Counted from the stretch's first letter, positions 16,847 through 28,945 are shown. The stretch: DNA of 64,000 nt from Parvibaculum sedimenti (GCF_009184905.1 NZ_WESC01000015.1:1-64000); one strand, 5' to 3'. A program made the numbers and translations. The notes: generated by a model from the letters alone, not told the origin.

Positions 16847-16865
16847 GAACGATCGATCAATTAAT
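16847..16865. promoter_or_regulatory. operator-like element before alpha subunit 2
   Basis: GAACGATCGATCAATTAAT repeats the 15396-15414 element with two differences. The core TGAACGATCGATCA (from 16845) is palindromic at 12 of 14 positions. A TTGACA at 16825 stands just upstream, so a repressor bound here would cover a promoter region. It lies in the 134-base gap between the two alpha genes, suggesting a second promoter for the rest of the operon. Confidence 0.5.
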
Positions 16866-16941
16866 GCGAACGCCCTGATAGGAATGGCAGGTGTGGTGCG
16901 TGTTACGAAAATCGAACCATATCGTTCTCTGGGAGGAGACA

Positions 16942-18288
16942 ATGTCGGTGACCAAGAGGAATGACGCCGGTGCTGCGCCGTCCGTCAGCTTGACGGACCT
17001 GTTCGACGAAAAATCCGGGACGATCAGCCCGGCGATCTATGCCGATCCGCAACTCTATGAGCTTGAGCTTGAGCGTGTGTTCAGCCGCTCCTGGCTTTTT
17101 ATCGCTCACGAGACCCATATTCCGAAAGCCGGTGACTATCTGGCGACCTATATGGCCGAAGACCCCGTCATCGCGGTGCGGCAGAAGGACGGCGGCGTCA
17201 AGGTCTTCCTCAACCAATGCCGTCACCGCGGCATGAAGATCTGCCGTACAGATGGTGGCAACGCCAAGGCCTTTACCTGCACCTATCACGGCTGGGCCTA
17301 TGACATTGGCGGCAATCTGGTTCAGGTGCCGCTTGAGCAACAGTCCTTTGCCTGTCTCGACAAGAAGCAATGGGGCGCGCGTCAAGCCCGCGTCGACAGC
17401 TATAAGGGACTGATCTTCGCGACCTGGAACATGGATGCGCCGACGCTATCCGATTATCTGGGCGATGCGAAAAGCTACCTCGATCTGATCCTTGACCGTT
17501 CGGAAGGCGGGACCGAGGCGATCGGCGGCATCGTCAAATGGGTCATCCCCTGCAATTGGAAATTTGCGGCGGAGCAGTTCTGCAGCGACATGTATCACGG
17601 GGCCACCTCGCACATGTCCCCGATGATGGCGGCGTCTCCGGACACGCTACCCGGAGATCCGACCGACTTCTCGGGGCGTCAGTTCCGCGCGAGCCGCGGT
17701 GGGCACGGCACTGGGTTCTTTGTCGAAGGTGCGGAGTGGCTTTGGCGCGTCGGTCAGGCGGGAGAACACGTGTCCGGCTTCGACATCGCGGCGGCCGAGC
17801 AGCGTACCAATCTCCACCGCAGCGGTAAGCGGCCGGTCGGGTTCTCGCAGCATATGACCGTCTTCCCGAACTTCTCGATCTTCGCAGGCGCAAACACGGC
17901 GCGCGTCTGGCACCCGAGGGGCCCGGGTGAAATCGAGGTCTGGGCCTTTGGCCTCGTCGACAAGGCAGCAAGCGACGCGGAGAAGGAACAGATGCGCCTC
18001 ATGACGCTCCGAACCTTCAGCGCCGCGGGCACCTGGGAACAGGATGACGGCGAGAACTGGGTCGAGGTCCAGAGGGTGCTGCGCGGTCATGAAGCCCGGC
18101 GCACACTCTTCAACGCCCAGATGGGCGCCGGCGCTCCGCGCGGCGAAGACCCGACTTTTCCCGAAACGATCACCAACGCCTTTGCCGAAGAAGCTGCGCG
18201 TGGGTTCTACGCGCATTGGCAGAAACTGATGACGGATGTTGACGGGTCGTTTTCCAAGGCAGGGAGCTACGCAGATGCCGCAGAATAA
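16942..18288 (+). CDS. aromatic-ring-hydroxylating dioxygenase alpha subunit (paralogue 2)
   Basis: From the ATG at 16942 (GGGAGGAG just upstream) the protein has 448 residues. The Rieske ligands are C93, H95, C113 and H116. The catalytic iron ligands are H219 and H224 in CSDMYHGATSH, with D216. The FCSDMYH text is typical of biphenyl, ethylbenzene and related dioxygenases. An in-frame ATG-less extension to 16891 exists but has no start signals. It overlaps the beta-subunit gene by 14 bases, so this alpha subunit is translationally tied to beta and is the likelier main partner. The substrate cannot be read from the sequence. Confidence 0.93.
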   Translation: MSVTKRNDAGAAPSVSLTDLFDEKSGTISPAIYADPQLYELELERVFSRSWLFIAHETHIPKAGDYLATYMAEDPVIAVRQKDGGVKVFLNQCRHRGMKICRTDGGNAKAFTCTYHGWAYDIGGNLVQVPLEQQSFACLDKKQWGARQARVDSYKGLIFATWNMDAPTLSDYLGDAKSYLDLILDRSEGGTEAIGGIVKWVIPCNWKFAAEQFCSDMYHGATSHMSPMMAASPDTLPGDPTDFSGRQFRASRGGHGTGFFVEGAEWLWRVGQAGEHVSGFDIAAAEQRTNLHRSGKRPVGFSQHMTVFPNFSIFAGANTARVWHPRGPGEIEVWAFGLVDKAASDAEKEQMRLMTLRTFSAAGTWEQDDGENWVEVQRVLRGHEARRTLFNAQMGAGAPRGEDPTFPETITNAFAEEAARGFYAHWQKLMTDVDGSFSKAGSYADAAE

Positions 18289-18847
18289 TTCCCTTCAGAG
18301 CGCAACGACCGACATCGTCGAAATGGGCCGCACAATTACGCCGGCCCTTCAGCAGGAGATCGAGCAGTTCCTCTATCACGAGGCTGAATTGCTCGATGAC
18401 CGAAAGATCGCCGAATGGGTCGATCTTATGGCCGACGACATCCACTACTTTATGCCGCTGAGGACGACGCGCGGTCCGCGCGACCGTAATCTCGAACTGT
18501 CGGGCGCACACGACATCGCCTATTTCGACGAAAGCAAGGCTTCGTTGCAGCTGCGCCTGCGCAAGCTCCAGACCGGAACCGCATGGGCGGAGGAGCCGCC
18601 TTCGCGGACGCGTCACCTCGTCACGAATGTGCGCATCTCGACGACCGCCAAGGCCGACGAGTATGAGGTCAAGTCGGCGTTTCTTCTCTATCGGAACCGC
18701 TCAGAACGCCAGACCGATATTTTCGCGGGCGAAAGAACGGATGGATTGCGCCGGGTGGATATGCCTGCCGGCTTCAAGATATTCAAGCGCCTGATCCTGC
18801 TTGATCAGGCGACGCTCGAAGCGAACAACCTCAGCATTTTCTTCTGA
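18275..18847 (+). CDS. aromatic-ring-hydroxylating dioxygenase beta subunit
   Basis: The 190-residue small subunit belongs to the SnoaL-like cone-fold beta family. It shows IEQFLYHEAELLDDRKIAEWVDLMADDIHYFMPLRTTRG near the N-terminus, SRTRHLVTNVRI in the middle and the ending FKIFKRLILLDQATLEANNLSIFF. It has a structural role in the alpha3-beta3 oxygenase. The ATG at 18275 lies inside the end of the alpha gene with GGGAG 8-10 bases upstream. It is the only beta subunit in the cluster, so it may serve both alpha subunits. Confidence 0.92.
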   Translation: MPQNNSLQSATTDIVEMGRTITPALQQEIEQFLYHEAELLDDRKIAEWVDLMADDIHYFMPLRTTRGPRDRNLELSGAHDIAYFDESKASLQLRLRKLQTGTAWAEEPPSRTRHLVTNVRISTTAKADEYEVKSAFLLYRNRSERQTDIFAGERTDGLRRVDMPAGFKIFKRLILLDQATLEANNLSIFF

Positions 18848-18856
18848 GGCGCGGCG

Positions 18857-19179
18857 ATGGCATTTGTTCGCGTTTGTTCCGAAGACGAGGTTGCGCCCGG
18901 TGAGGCACTCCGCACCGAAAGCGCGGCAGGGCCGGTCGCGCTTTTCAATGTTGATGGCGAGTTCTTTGCGATCGAAGACACCTGCTCGCACGGTCAATGG
19001 TCGCTATCTGACGGTTATCTGACGGGCGATCAGATCGAATGTACGCTGCACATGGCAAAGTTCTGTGTACGCACTGGAAAAGCTTGCTCATTGCCTGCGA
19101 CGAAAGCGGTGAAGGTGTTTCCTGTACAACGTCAGGGGTGTGACGTGCTGATTGATTTTGAAGACGGACACTTCGCAGC

Positions 19180-19183
<4 letters not shown>
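18857..19183 (+). CDS. Rieske-type ferredoxin of the dioxygenase
   Basis: The 108-residue Rieske protein (ligands C43-x-H45 and C62-x2-H65) is of the BphF type and carries electrons from the reductase to the oxygenase. It begins 9 bases after the beta subunit. Its TGA overlaps the reductase start, so the electron-transfer pair is coupled. The length is normal for the family. Confidence 0.93.
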
Positions 19184-21239
<2,056 letters not shown>

Positions 21240-21291
21240 GCGAAGAAGTTATGGCCCGGCCAATCCGGGTCTGGAACGGGAGGGATGTGAC

Positions 21292-22176
21292 ATGGCCGAA
21301 CTGTCGAATTTGGGCTATGTGGTTTTCGGAGTCAGCGATCTCGCCGCGTGGGAAGATTTCGCCGTCAACATCGCCGGATTGCAGATCGGTCATAAAACCG
21401 ACGATGCGATGGCATTGCGGATGGACGAATATGAACATCGCATCGCGTTGGAGACGAACGCGGCAGACGATATTCTCGCGGCTGGCTGGGAACTCGATAC
21501 CGAGGACGAGCTCGACGAATATGTCGACGCCCTGAGAAAATCGGGTGTCGGCATCGCGGATGGCGGCGAGGAACTCGCCGCGCGCCGCTGCGTCGAGAGA
21601 ATCTATGTCTGCGATGACCCGATGGGCTTCAAGCACGAGTTCTTTTACGGTCCGCGCGTCGCTTCGCTCTCAAACCCCTTCCGCTCTCACATGTTGCGCG
21701 GCGCCGGTTTTGAAACCGGCCGGCTCGGCATGGGGCACATTCTGCCAGGAACGAACGACTACGCAGCCTCGGTGAATTTCTACAAAAGCATTCTTGGACT
21801 GAAGATCACCGATTACATTCGAGAGGAAGTGGCTCCCGGATTCGTCGTGGACGCGACCTTCTTTCATTCCGCTACCGGGCGTCATCATTCGCTCGCCACG
21901 GCCATGATCCCCGGCCCGAAGCGCCTCAATCACTTCATGATTCAGGTGAAGGATTTCGATGATGTCGGCCTTGCATATGATCGTGTTCTGAAGGCCGGAT
22001 TGCCGGTGGTGCTTTCGCTCGGCCATCACCCCAACGACAAGATGTTCTCGTTCTACGTACAGACGCCATCGGGCTTTGCCATGGAGTTCGGCCATGGCGG
22101 TATCGTCGTCGATGACGAGAACTGGAAAATCGTTTCGTATTCGCAGCTCAGCGACTGGGGGCACAAGCGCGCCTGA
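21292..22176 (+). CDS. type I extradiol (catechol 2,3-type) dioxygenase, BphC-like
   Basis: The 294-residue two-domain vicinal-oxygen-chelate enzyme cleaves a substituted catechol next to the hydroxyls. The Fe(II) ligands are H149 (GMGHILPG), H214 (LNHFMIQV) and E265 (FAMEFGHGG), with H199 as the probable catalytic base. The start is the ATG at 21292, with GGGAGGG 6-12 bases before it; the frame is open upstream inside the dehydrogenase gene but is antisense-like there. The size fits 2,3-dihydroxybiphenyl 1,2-dioxygenases and related enzymes. Confidence 0.94.
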   Translation: MAELSNLGYVVFGVSDLAAWEDFAVNIAGLQIGHKTDDAMALRMDEYEHRIALETNAADDILAAGWELDTEDELDEYVDALRKSGVGIADGGEELAARRCVERIYVCDDPMGFKHEFFYGPRVASLSNPFRSHMLRGAGFETGRLGMGHILPGTNDYAASVNFYKSILGLKITDYIREEVAPGFVVDATFFHSATGRHHSLATAMIPGPKRLNHFMIQVKDFDDVGLAYDRVLKAGLPVVLSLGHHPNDKMFSFYVQTPSGFAMEFGHGGIVVDDENWKIVSYSQLSDWGHKRA

Positions 22177-22282
22177 ATTCAGCGCAGAAAACGCTCCATT
22201 CGCCAGCCGCAGGATACGCAAGAGATAGATGAATGCCCGGGACGAACAATCCCGATCGGAAAAATCAAAGCAGGAGAGACGA

Positions 22283-23134
22283 ATGCCTGACACACATGTT
22301 CTGACTGAGGCCGAAACGAGCAAGTTCGTTGAGGCCAATGGCGTAAAGGTTCACTACAACGAGGCGGGAACGGGTGCGCCGCTGATCCTCATCCATGGTG
22401 GTGGCCCCGGCGCTGGCGGCTGGTCGAATTACAACCGCAACATGGGACCCCTGTCGAAGCACTTTCGCGTTATCTGTCCCGATCTTCCCGGCTTCGGGAA
22501 GTCGGACATGAAGCCGCTGGGCAGTCCCATGCCTGGCTGGTATGCCGAAACGATGGCAGCCTTTCTGCGCGCACTCGGACTGGAGAAGGCGCATTTCATC
22601 GGCAACTCACTCGGCGGCATGGTGACGCTCAAGCTCGCGCTCGAACATCCCGAGATGGTCGATCGCATGGTGCTTATGGGTACAGGCGGCAGCCTGCCGG
22701 TTTTCAGCACATTCCCGACCGAAGGCATCAAGACGCTGCTCTTCTTCTATGACGCTCCCGGGCCGTCGCTGGAGCGTCTCAAGGGCTTTATCGGACAGTT
22801 CGTCTACGATCCTTCCCAGATCACGGAAGAGTTGTTGAAGCAGCGCATGGAAGTCGCCCTCGACCCGCGCATTATCGCGAACCCGCCGATGCGTCCCAAT
22901 CCCAAGACGCCGCCGGAAGAACTCTGGCGTGACGCGCGGTTGACGAAGTTGCCGCATGAAACGCTCATGATCTGGGGGCGTGAGGATCGCGTGATGCCGA
23001 TCGACATGGCTTTCCCGCTTCTGAAGCAGATCCCGCGCGCGCGGCTCTTCGTCATGCCGCAATGCGGGCATTGGGCGCAGTGGGAGCATGCCGAAGAGTT
23101 CAACCGAACCGTCACGGGCTTCTTCAGCGCCTGA
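22283..23134 (+). CDS. meta-cleavage product hydrolase (alpha/beta fold, BphD/MhpC-like)
   Basis: The 283-residue C-C bond hydrolase splits the ring-cleavage product into 2-hydroxypenta-2,4-dienoate and an acid. The catalytic triad is S109 (GNSLGG), D235 (WGREDR) and H263 (CGHWAQWE). The oxyanion segment HGGGPGAGGWSNY lies at 38-50. GGAGAG precedes the ATG at 22283; the frame runs back to 22229 without a ribosome site. The identity of the acid product, and so the original substrate, is not visible. Confidence 0.93.
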   Translation: MPDTHVLTEAETSKFVEANGVKVHYNEAGTGAPLILIHGGGPGAGGWSNYNRNMGPLSKHFRVICPDLPGFGKSDMKPLGSPMPGWYAETMAAFLRALGLEKAHFIGNSLGGMVTLKLALEHPEMVDRMVLMGTGGSLPVFSTFPTEGIKTLLFFYDAPGPSLERLKGFIGQFVYDPSQITEELLKQRMEVALDPRIIANPPMRPNPKTPPEELWRDARLTKLPHETLMIWGREDRVMPIDMAFPLLKQIPRARLFVMPQCGHWAQWEHAEEFNRTVTGFFSA

Positions 23135-23157
23135 GATTGATCAGGGAGGGATCGGTC

Positions 23158-23958
23158 ATGGTTTCGAATACGACCGGCGTAGCGTCGTCACAAGTGATGG
23201 CGGACGCACTTTACGATGCGCGGCGGATTGGTAAGTCCATTCCGCCGCTGAGTGCGACGTATGGTCTCGCCGATCCTGTGGCGGCCTATGGGGTCCAGGA
23301 CATCAACACCGGGCGCTGGGTTGCGGAGGGCCGCCGGATCGTGGGACGGAAGATCGGCCTGACGTCGAAGGCAGTGCAGCAGCAGCTTGGCGTCAGCGAG
23401 CCCGACTACGGCATGCTCTGGGGAGATCTCGCCTACAAGGATGGCGATGAGATATCCGTGAAGCCTTTCCTGCAGCCTCGGATCGAGGCGGAGATCGCCT
23501 TCGTCATGGAGAGCGAAATCCGTTCGCCCGATGCAACGCTGACGGAACTCATGTCGGCCATCGGCTATGCGCTGGCCTCGGTCGAGATCGTCGACAGCGC
23601 CATCGCCGACTGGAAGATCACACTCGCCGACACGATTGCGGATAATGCGTCGGCCGGCGGCTTTGCCCTCGGCACCAATCCGCGCAAGATCTGCGATGTG
23701 GACCTGAAGCTCTGCGGGATGCTGATGTCGAGGAACGGGGTGCATGCCTCTCTCGGGGTCGGTGCTGCCTGCCTCGGCCATCCGCTCGTCGCGGCGCTCT
23801 GGCTCGCACGCAAGATGGCCGAGGTCGGGCGACCGCTTGAGGCGGGTGACATTGTGCTTTCCGGTGCGCTGGGGCCGATGGTCTCCGTGGCCGCCGGCGA
23901 CTACTTCACCGTCGAGATCCAGGGCTTCTCGCCTTTCGGCGTCAGCTTTGTCGCATAG
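23158..23958 (+). CDS. mhpD: 2-keto-4-pentenoate hydratase
   Basis: The 266-residue enzyme hydrates 2-hydroxypenta-2,4-dienoate to 4-hydroxy-2-oxovalerate. The family motifs are GRKIGLTS, PRIEAEIAFV (metal-binding acids), ASVEIVDSAIADW and the C-terminal GDIVLSGALGPMV. AGGGAGGG stands upstream of the ATG at 23158. It belongs to the MhpD/BphE/XylJ family; the symbol names the family, and orthology to the E. coli gene is not proven. Confidence 0.92.
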   Translation: MVSNTTGVASSQVMADALYDARRIGKSIPPLSATYGLADPVAAYGVQDINTGRWVAEGRRIVGRKIGLTSKAVQQQLGVSEPDYGMLWGDLAYKDGDEISVKPFLQPRIEAEIAFVMESEIRSPDATLTELMSAIGYALASVEIVDSAIADWKITLADTIADNASAGGFALGTNPRKICDVDLKLCGMLMSRNGVHASLGVGAACLGHPLVAALWLARKMAEVGRPLEAGDIVLSGALGPMVSVAAGDYFTVEIQGFSPFGVSFVA

Positions 23959-23983
23959 CTGAAATTTGTCATTGGAACGAGTC

Positions 23984-24928
23984 ATGTCTTCAAAGGTCAA
24001 GGTCGCGATCATCGGTTCCGGGAACATCGGGACGGACCTGATGATCAAGGTGATGCGGTTGTCGCAGGTGCTGGAGATGGGGGCCTTTGTGGGTATCGAC
24101 CCGGAGTCGGACGGGTTGAAGCGGGCGGCGCGGATGGGCGTGCCAGTGACGGCGGAGGGCGTCGAAGGTCTGGTGAAGATGCCGGGCTTCGACGAGATCG
24201 CGATCGTCTTCGACGCGACCTCGGCGGGTGCGCATGCGCATCACGACGCCGTGTTGCGCGCGCATGGCAAGCGCGTGATCGATCTGACGCCGGCGGCCAT
24301 CGGGCCCTATACCGTGCCGCCCGTCAATCTCGACGCGAACCTCGATGCGCCCAACGTCAACATGGTGACCTGCGGCGGGCAGGCGACAATCCCGATCGTG
24401 GCCGCGGTGAACCGCGTCGCACCGGTCCATTACGGCGAGATCGTAGCCTCCATCGCCTCGAAGTCGGCAGGCCCCGGCACGCGGGCCAATATCGACGAGT
24501 TCACCGAGACGACCTCGAAGGCGATCGAGGTCGTCGGCGGCGCGAAGCGCGGCAAGGCGATCATCGTGTTGAACCCGGCCGAACCGCCGCTGATCATGCG
24601 CGACACGGTCTATTGCCTCTGCGACGACGCGGTCGAGGCGGCCATCGAGGCCTCGGTCGAGGAGATGGTGCGCGAGGTGCAGTCCTATGTGCCGGGTTAC
24701 AGGCTGAAGCAGAAGGTGCAGTTCGAGCGCATCGGCCACAACAGCCGGCTCTATATCCCCGAAATGGGCGAGGCCTTTGCCGGCCTCAAGGTGACGGTGT
24801 TCCTTGAGGTCGAGGGCGCGGCCCACTACCTGCCGGCCTATGCCGGCAATCTCGACATCATGACCTCGGCGGCGTTGAAGACCGCCGAGCGCATGGTCGA
24901 GCGCGGGCTCAGGAGGGCCGCCGAATGA
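23984..24928 (+). CDS. mhpF: acylating acetaldehyde dehydrogenase
   Basis: The 314-residue enzyme makes acetyl-CoA from acetaldehyde, NAD+ and CoA. It has GSGNIGTDL at 11-19 (NAD-binding) and the catalytic C129 in [10 protein letters not shown]. Its stop overlaps the aldolase start (ATGA), matching the physical complex in which acetaldehyde is channelled between the two. Third codon positions here are richer in G and C than in the dioxygenase genes, which may mark a separate origin for this pair. Confidence 0.95.
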   Translation: MSSKVKVAIIGSGNIGTDLMIKVMRLSQVLEMGAFVGIDPESDGLKRAARMGVPVTAEGVEGLVKMPGFDEIAIVFDATSAGAHAHHDAVLRAHGKRVIDLTPAAIGPYTVPPVNLDANLDAPNVNMVTCGGQATIPIVAAVNRVAPVHYGEIVASIASKSAGPGTRANIDEFTETTSKAIEVVGGAKRGKAIIVLNPAEPPLIMRDTVYCLCDDAVEAAIEASVEEMVREVQSYVPGYRLKQKVQFERIGHNSRLYIPEMGEAFAGLKVTVFLEVEGAAHYLPAYAGNLDIMTSAALKTAERMVERGLRRAAE

Positions 24929-25965
24929 GCAAGCTCTACATCCAGGACGTGACGCTGCGCGACGGCATGCATGCGATCCGGCACCAGTACGACCTCGACC
25001 ATGTGCGGGCGATTGCCATCGCGCTCGACGAAGCGAAGGTCGACGCCATCGAAGTGGCGCATGGCGACGGCCTGTCGGGCTCGAGCTTCAATTATGGCTT
25101 CGGCGCCTATACCGACTGGGAGTGGATCGCGGCGGTCGCCGGTGTGGTCAAGCATGCCACGGTGACGACGCTGCTGCTTCCCGGCATCGGCACAGTGCAT
25201 GACCTCCGCCACGCCTATGACCTCGGAGTACGGTCTGTGCGTGTGGCAACGCATTGCACCGAGGCCGACATCTCGAAGCAGCATATCGAGGCGGCGCGGA
25301 ACCTCGGCATGGATGTCTCGGGCTTCCTGATGATGAGCCACATGAGCGCGCCGGAAGCCTTGGCGGGGCAGGCGAAGCTGATGGAGAGTTATGGCGCCCA
25401 TTGCGTCTATGTGACGGACTCGGGCGGAGCGCTGACCATGGACGGGGTCGCCGAGCGTCTTCAGGCCTATGACCGGGTGCTGAAGCCCGAGACCGAGCGC
25501 GGCATCCATGCGCATCACAATCTGAGCCTCGGCGTCGCGAACTCGATCGCTGCGGTGCAGAACGGCGCCATCCGCATCGACGCCTCCCTCGCGGGCATGG
25601 GCGCAGGCGCGGGCAATGCGCCGCTCGAAGTGTTCATCGCCGCCGCCGATGTCTATGGCTGGGAGCATGGCACCGACCTTTTCAGGCTGATGGATGCTGC
25701 CGAAGACCTTGTCCGCCCGTTGCAGGACCGGCCCGTCCGCGTTGACCGCGAGACGCTGAGCCTTGGCTATGCAGGCGTCTATTCGAGCTTCCTGCGCCAT
25801 GCCGAAAAGGCCGCCGGAACCCACGGCCTCGATGTGCGCCAGATCCTCCTCGAGCTCGGACGGCGGCGCATGGTCGGTGGCCAGGAAGACATGATCCTTG
25901 ATGTCGCACTAGATCTCAAAAAGAAGATGTTGGCGCCGGAGGCGGCCAGCGTCGACTTACCCTAG
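24925..25965 (+). CDS. mhpE: 4-hydroxy-2-oxovalerate aldolase
   Basis: The 346-residue class II aldolase splits 4-hydroxy-2-oxovalerate into pyruvate and acetaldehyde. It shows [14 protein letters not shown] near the start (R12, D13, H20), the metal-binding HAHHN segment near residue 194-198, and the DmpG communication domain at the C-terminus. It is the last gene of the degradation cluster and ends 4 bases from the stop of the convergent HD-GYP gene. Confidence 0.95.
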   Translation: MSKLYIQDVTLRDGMHAIRHQYDLDHVRAIAIALDEAKVDAIEVAHGDGLSGSSFNYGFGAYTDWEWIAAVAGVVKHATVTTLLLPGIGTVHDLRHAYDLGVRSVRVATHCTEADISKQHIEAARNLGMDVSGFLMMSHMSAPEALAGQAKLMESYGAHCVYVTDSGGALTMDGVAERLQAYDRVLKPETERGIHAHHNLSLGVANSIAAVQNGAIRIDASLAGMGAGAGNAPLEVFIAAADVYGWEHGTDLFRLMDAAEDLVRPLQDRPVRVDRETLSLGYAGVYSSFLRHAEKAAGTHGLDVRQILLELGRRRMVGGQEDMILDVALDLKKKMLAPEAASVDLP

Positions 25966-25969
25966 TGCA

Positions 25970-28945
25970 TTATCGCGAAGTGCGTTCGGGTTCCGACTCT
26001 GATGCGGTGAACTTCGCGTCGCCCGATTCGATGACCTCAACACAAGCTTTGACGACGGACGGATCGTAAATCGTCCCGCTTCCTTGTTTGATCTCGGCCA
26101 GCGCTGCTTCAAGGCCCAGAGCCGGGCGATAGGGCCGGTGCGACGTCATGGCGTCGATTACGTCGGCCACCGCGATGATGCGCGCTTCGAGAAGAATCTC
26201 GTCTCCCTTGAGGCCATTGGGATATCCGGAGCCATCCATGCGTTCGTGGTGCTGAAGGATGATCTGCGCAATGGGCCAGGGAAACTTTACATGTTTCAGA
26301 ATGTCGTAGCCGGTTTGCGGATGTGTCTTGATGAGTTCGTATTCGACGTCGGTGAGCCTTGCGGGTTTGCTCAGAATCTCAGCTGGCACGTTGATCTTGC
26401 CTAGATCGTGGACGAGCCCTGCGAAGTGGAGGCCGCGAATTCTGTCGGCGGGGAGCCCCATCTTGCGCGCAATCGCCTCCGCGATTTCGGTAACGCGGCG
26501 CTGATGGCCGGCTGTGTAGAGGTCGCGCATCTCGACGGTGTTGGCGACCGCTGCGATGGTGCCCTCCATGGCCTCCGCCATATTGGCCGTGTATTCTTCG
26601 CGTGCAAGCCGGTCTTCGATCGTTTCGACGCCAAACGCAAGGTCGTTCGCCAGTTCCTCCAGAAGTCCGACTTCATCGGCGCCGAAGGCGTCGGTTTCAT
26701 TAGCGTAGATCGTCAATGTTCCGTATACGCGTCCATCCGCGACCTTTAAGGGCAGTGCGATGCTCGAGCCATAGCCTCGTTGCAGTGCCGCGTCTCGCCA
26801 GAGCGCGACGCGCGGATTATTTGCGAAATTCTGGTTGATCTGGGTGGTACCGGTCCTGAACGCGGTTCCCGTCGGGCCTTGCCCCCTTTCCGTATCGGAC
26901 CAGGTGACCTTGGCTGACTTCAGATAATCTTCGTCCGTACCGCTCGAAGCTACGGGAAGGAGTAATTTCTCCGGGTCGTTCCGAGGAGTTCCGATCCATG
27001 CCATCCTGTAGCCGCCCGCTTCGGTGATGACCCGGCACATATTCTGAAAGAGTTCCTGTTCGCTGGCAGCACGGATGAGCGCCTCATTTGCGCGGCTGAG
27101 CGTCAGTAGGGCACGTGAGGTGTGCTCGGCAATTCTTCTGGCTTTCACGCGCTCGGTGATGTCGATGACGATAGCTGAAATGCCTGCAAGGATGCCTTCT
27201 GAATTATAGATGGGGGAGTATATGAGCGAGACGTTGACGAGGGTGCCGTCCTTGCGCCGTCGGACGGTTTCGTATCCGTTGACCTCGTGGCCCGCGCGTA
27301 CTTTTTCGATTAACTGCGCGATTTCATTCGGGCGATCCGGCGGCAGAAGGATATTGGCGGAACGGCCTACGATTTCGGACGCGCTGTAGCCGAACAGTTT
27401 TTCCGCGGCGGGATTCCAGGTTTTGATGTTGCCACTCAGGTCTTCGCCAACGATCGCGCCACCTGACGAATCGACGATCATGGCCAATTGGGTGAGTGCG
27501 TCTATTCGTTCGCGTCTTTCGGTGATGTCGCGGATGATGAGCTGTAGCCAGCGCTTGCCACCGGTCTTTGTCCAGCGCGCTTTGATCTCGACTGGAAAAA
27601 CGCTCCCGTCCTTGCGCCTCTGGACGCTTTCGAACACCGAGGGAGAGCCGTCTCGGTCGGTGCGCATCCTGTCTGGATTGAGGTAGTCGGGACTGGTGCC
27701 GGCGGTATGCAAATCCTGCGCAGATCGCCCGATCAATTCGTCAGCCGCATATCCATAAGCGGAGAGCGCGCGCTCATTGGCTTCTTTCACCCGTCCGGCA
27801 TCATCGACGAGTAGAATAATTTCGTCGGTGTTTTTGCTGAGGTGATCAAACCGCTGCGATATTTCGCGCTCGCGCAGCTCCGCCCTCAGTTGTCGGACAA
27901 TCAGGTCGGCCTGTTCCCGTCGTAAAATTTCCAGAAGTGAAACGCCTGCTATGAGGATGAGCAGCACGGCACCCCCAAGGCCGATCATGCGCAGCCTTCG
28001 AAAAGGTGCATAAAGTTCATCGGCGTCGACCTTGGTCTCCAACAGCCAAGGCGTCTTCGGTACATCGGTAATGGTCGCCAACACGGACGCGCCGCGATAG
28101 TCCACACCTTCCATGGTGCCCCTGAAGCCCCGGGCGGCGGCACCGGCGGGGGTATCCGATGCGAGGGGTAACTGCAGCAGGCGTGGACGCCGTAGAGAGG
28201 AGGGGGCCGTGGCGTGGCGTGGGGTCGTGAGGAACTGCACGGCATCGCCGACACGCATCACGATGTTGGTTTCGGCTGTGAGGCTCTTCCCGGGCCACCT
28301 GTCGATCAGGGAGAAGAGGTCGAGCTGTGGATCTATTATGAAAAAGACAACCGCAATGGCCTTGCGCGCGTCCCGTTGGGACATAACAGGCGCGCATATG
28401 ATGATTTCGGTGGAATCAGGATGCTCAGGCACAAGCCGGATGTTGGAGATTTGTGGCGTGCGGGTCTGCAGAGCCGCGCTTTCGAGTTGACGGATAAATG
28501 GGTCGATTGTCGGGGCCCCACCGTCCGCGCTCAAAAGCGCTATGCCGGTGGTGTTGGAGAGAAAAATCTCGCCGTAATTCCGGTAGACACCCATGGTAGC
28601 CATGCGCAACCGAATTCTCTCGGCGCGATCATCCGCTGGTGAGCCGTCAGAAAGCCATACCTCGATATCGCGCGTTAAAGAGATCTGCCTGGCGAGCACC
28701 TCAGCATCGGAAATGCGGCTTTCTACCCAGTGAGTAATCGCTTCGCTATTGAGGCGCGCCACGACCGAGAGGTCTTCGCTGGCGTAACGCTTCAGCGCAT
28801 CCAGCTCGTTTTGTGCGATGAAATAGTCGGTTGCGAGGATCGCGAGGCTAAAGAGCCCAAAGAAAGCAATGGGACGCCAGAAGCTCGCTAGCGCATTCCA
28901 TAGACGCGCTTCGGATTTTTCTGGGTGAACCTTCGTTGAGGGCAT
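25970..28945 (-). CDS. membrane dCache-PAS-PAS-GAF-HD-GYP sensor (c-di-GMP phosphodiesterase)
   Basis: The 991-residue protein has a membrane helix at about 27-45, a periplasmic dCache-like sensor (about 50-325) and a second helix near 330-348. Two PAS domains follow (about 375-495 and 500-625), then a GAF domain (about 640-780) and a C-terminal HD-GYP domain (about 790-970). The HD-GYP signatures are complete: HDLGKI, HHERMDGSGYPNGLKGDEI and VADVIDAMTSHRPYR, so it should degrade c-di-GMP. It lies next to the Tad pilus cluster, transcribed divergently from tadD, and may tie pilus output to an extracellular signal; that link is inferred. Confidence 0.9.
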   Translation of the reverse strand: MPSTKVHPEKSEARLWNALASFWRPIAFFGLFSLAILATDYFIAQNELDALKRYASEDLSVVARLNSEAITHWVESRISDAEVLARQISLTRDIEVWLSDGSPADDRAERIRLRMATMGVYRNYGEIFLSNTTGIALLSADGGAPTIDPFIRQLESAALQTRTPQISNIRLVPEHPDSTEIIICAPVMSQRDARKAIAVVFFIIDPQLDLFSLIDRWPGKSLTAETNIVMRVGDAVQFLTTPRHATAPSSLRRPRLLQLPLASDTPAGAAARGFRGTMEGVDYRGASVLATITDVPKTPWLLETKVDADELYAPFRRLRMIGLGGAVLLILIAGVSLLEILRREQADLIVRQLRAELREREISQRFDHLSKNTDEIILLVDDAGRVKEANERALSAYGYAADELIGRSAQDLHTAGTSPDYLNPDRMRTDRDGSPSVFESVQRRKDGSVFPVEIKARWTKTGGKRWLQLIIRDITERRERIDALTQLAMIVDSSGGAIVGEDLSGNIKTWNPAAEKLFGYSASEIVGRSANILLPPDRPNEIAQLIEKVRAGHEVNGYETVRRRKDGTLVNVSLIYSPIYNSEGILAGISAIVIDITERVKARRIAEHTSRALLTLSRANEALIRAASEQELFQNMCRVITEAGGYRMAWIGTPRNDPEKLLLPVASSGTDEDYLKSAKVTWSDTERGQGPTGTAFRTGTTQINQNFANNPRVALWRDAALQRGYGSSIALPLKVADGRVYGTLTIYANETDAFGADEVGLLEELANDLAFGVETIEDRLAREEYTANMAEAMEGTIAAVANTVEMRDLYTAGHQRRVTEIAEAIARKMGLPADRIRGLHFAGLVHDLGKINVPAEILSKPARLTDVEYELIKTHPQTGYDILKHVKFPWPIAQIILQHHERMDGSGYPNGLKGDEILLEARIIAVADVIDAMTSHRPYRPALGLEAALAEIKQGSGTIYDPSVVKACVEVIESGDAKFTASESEPERTSR

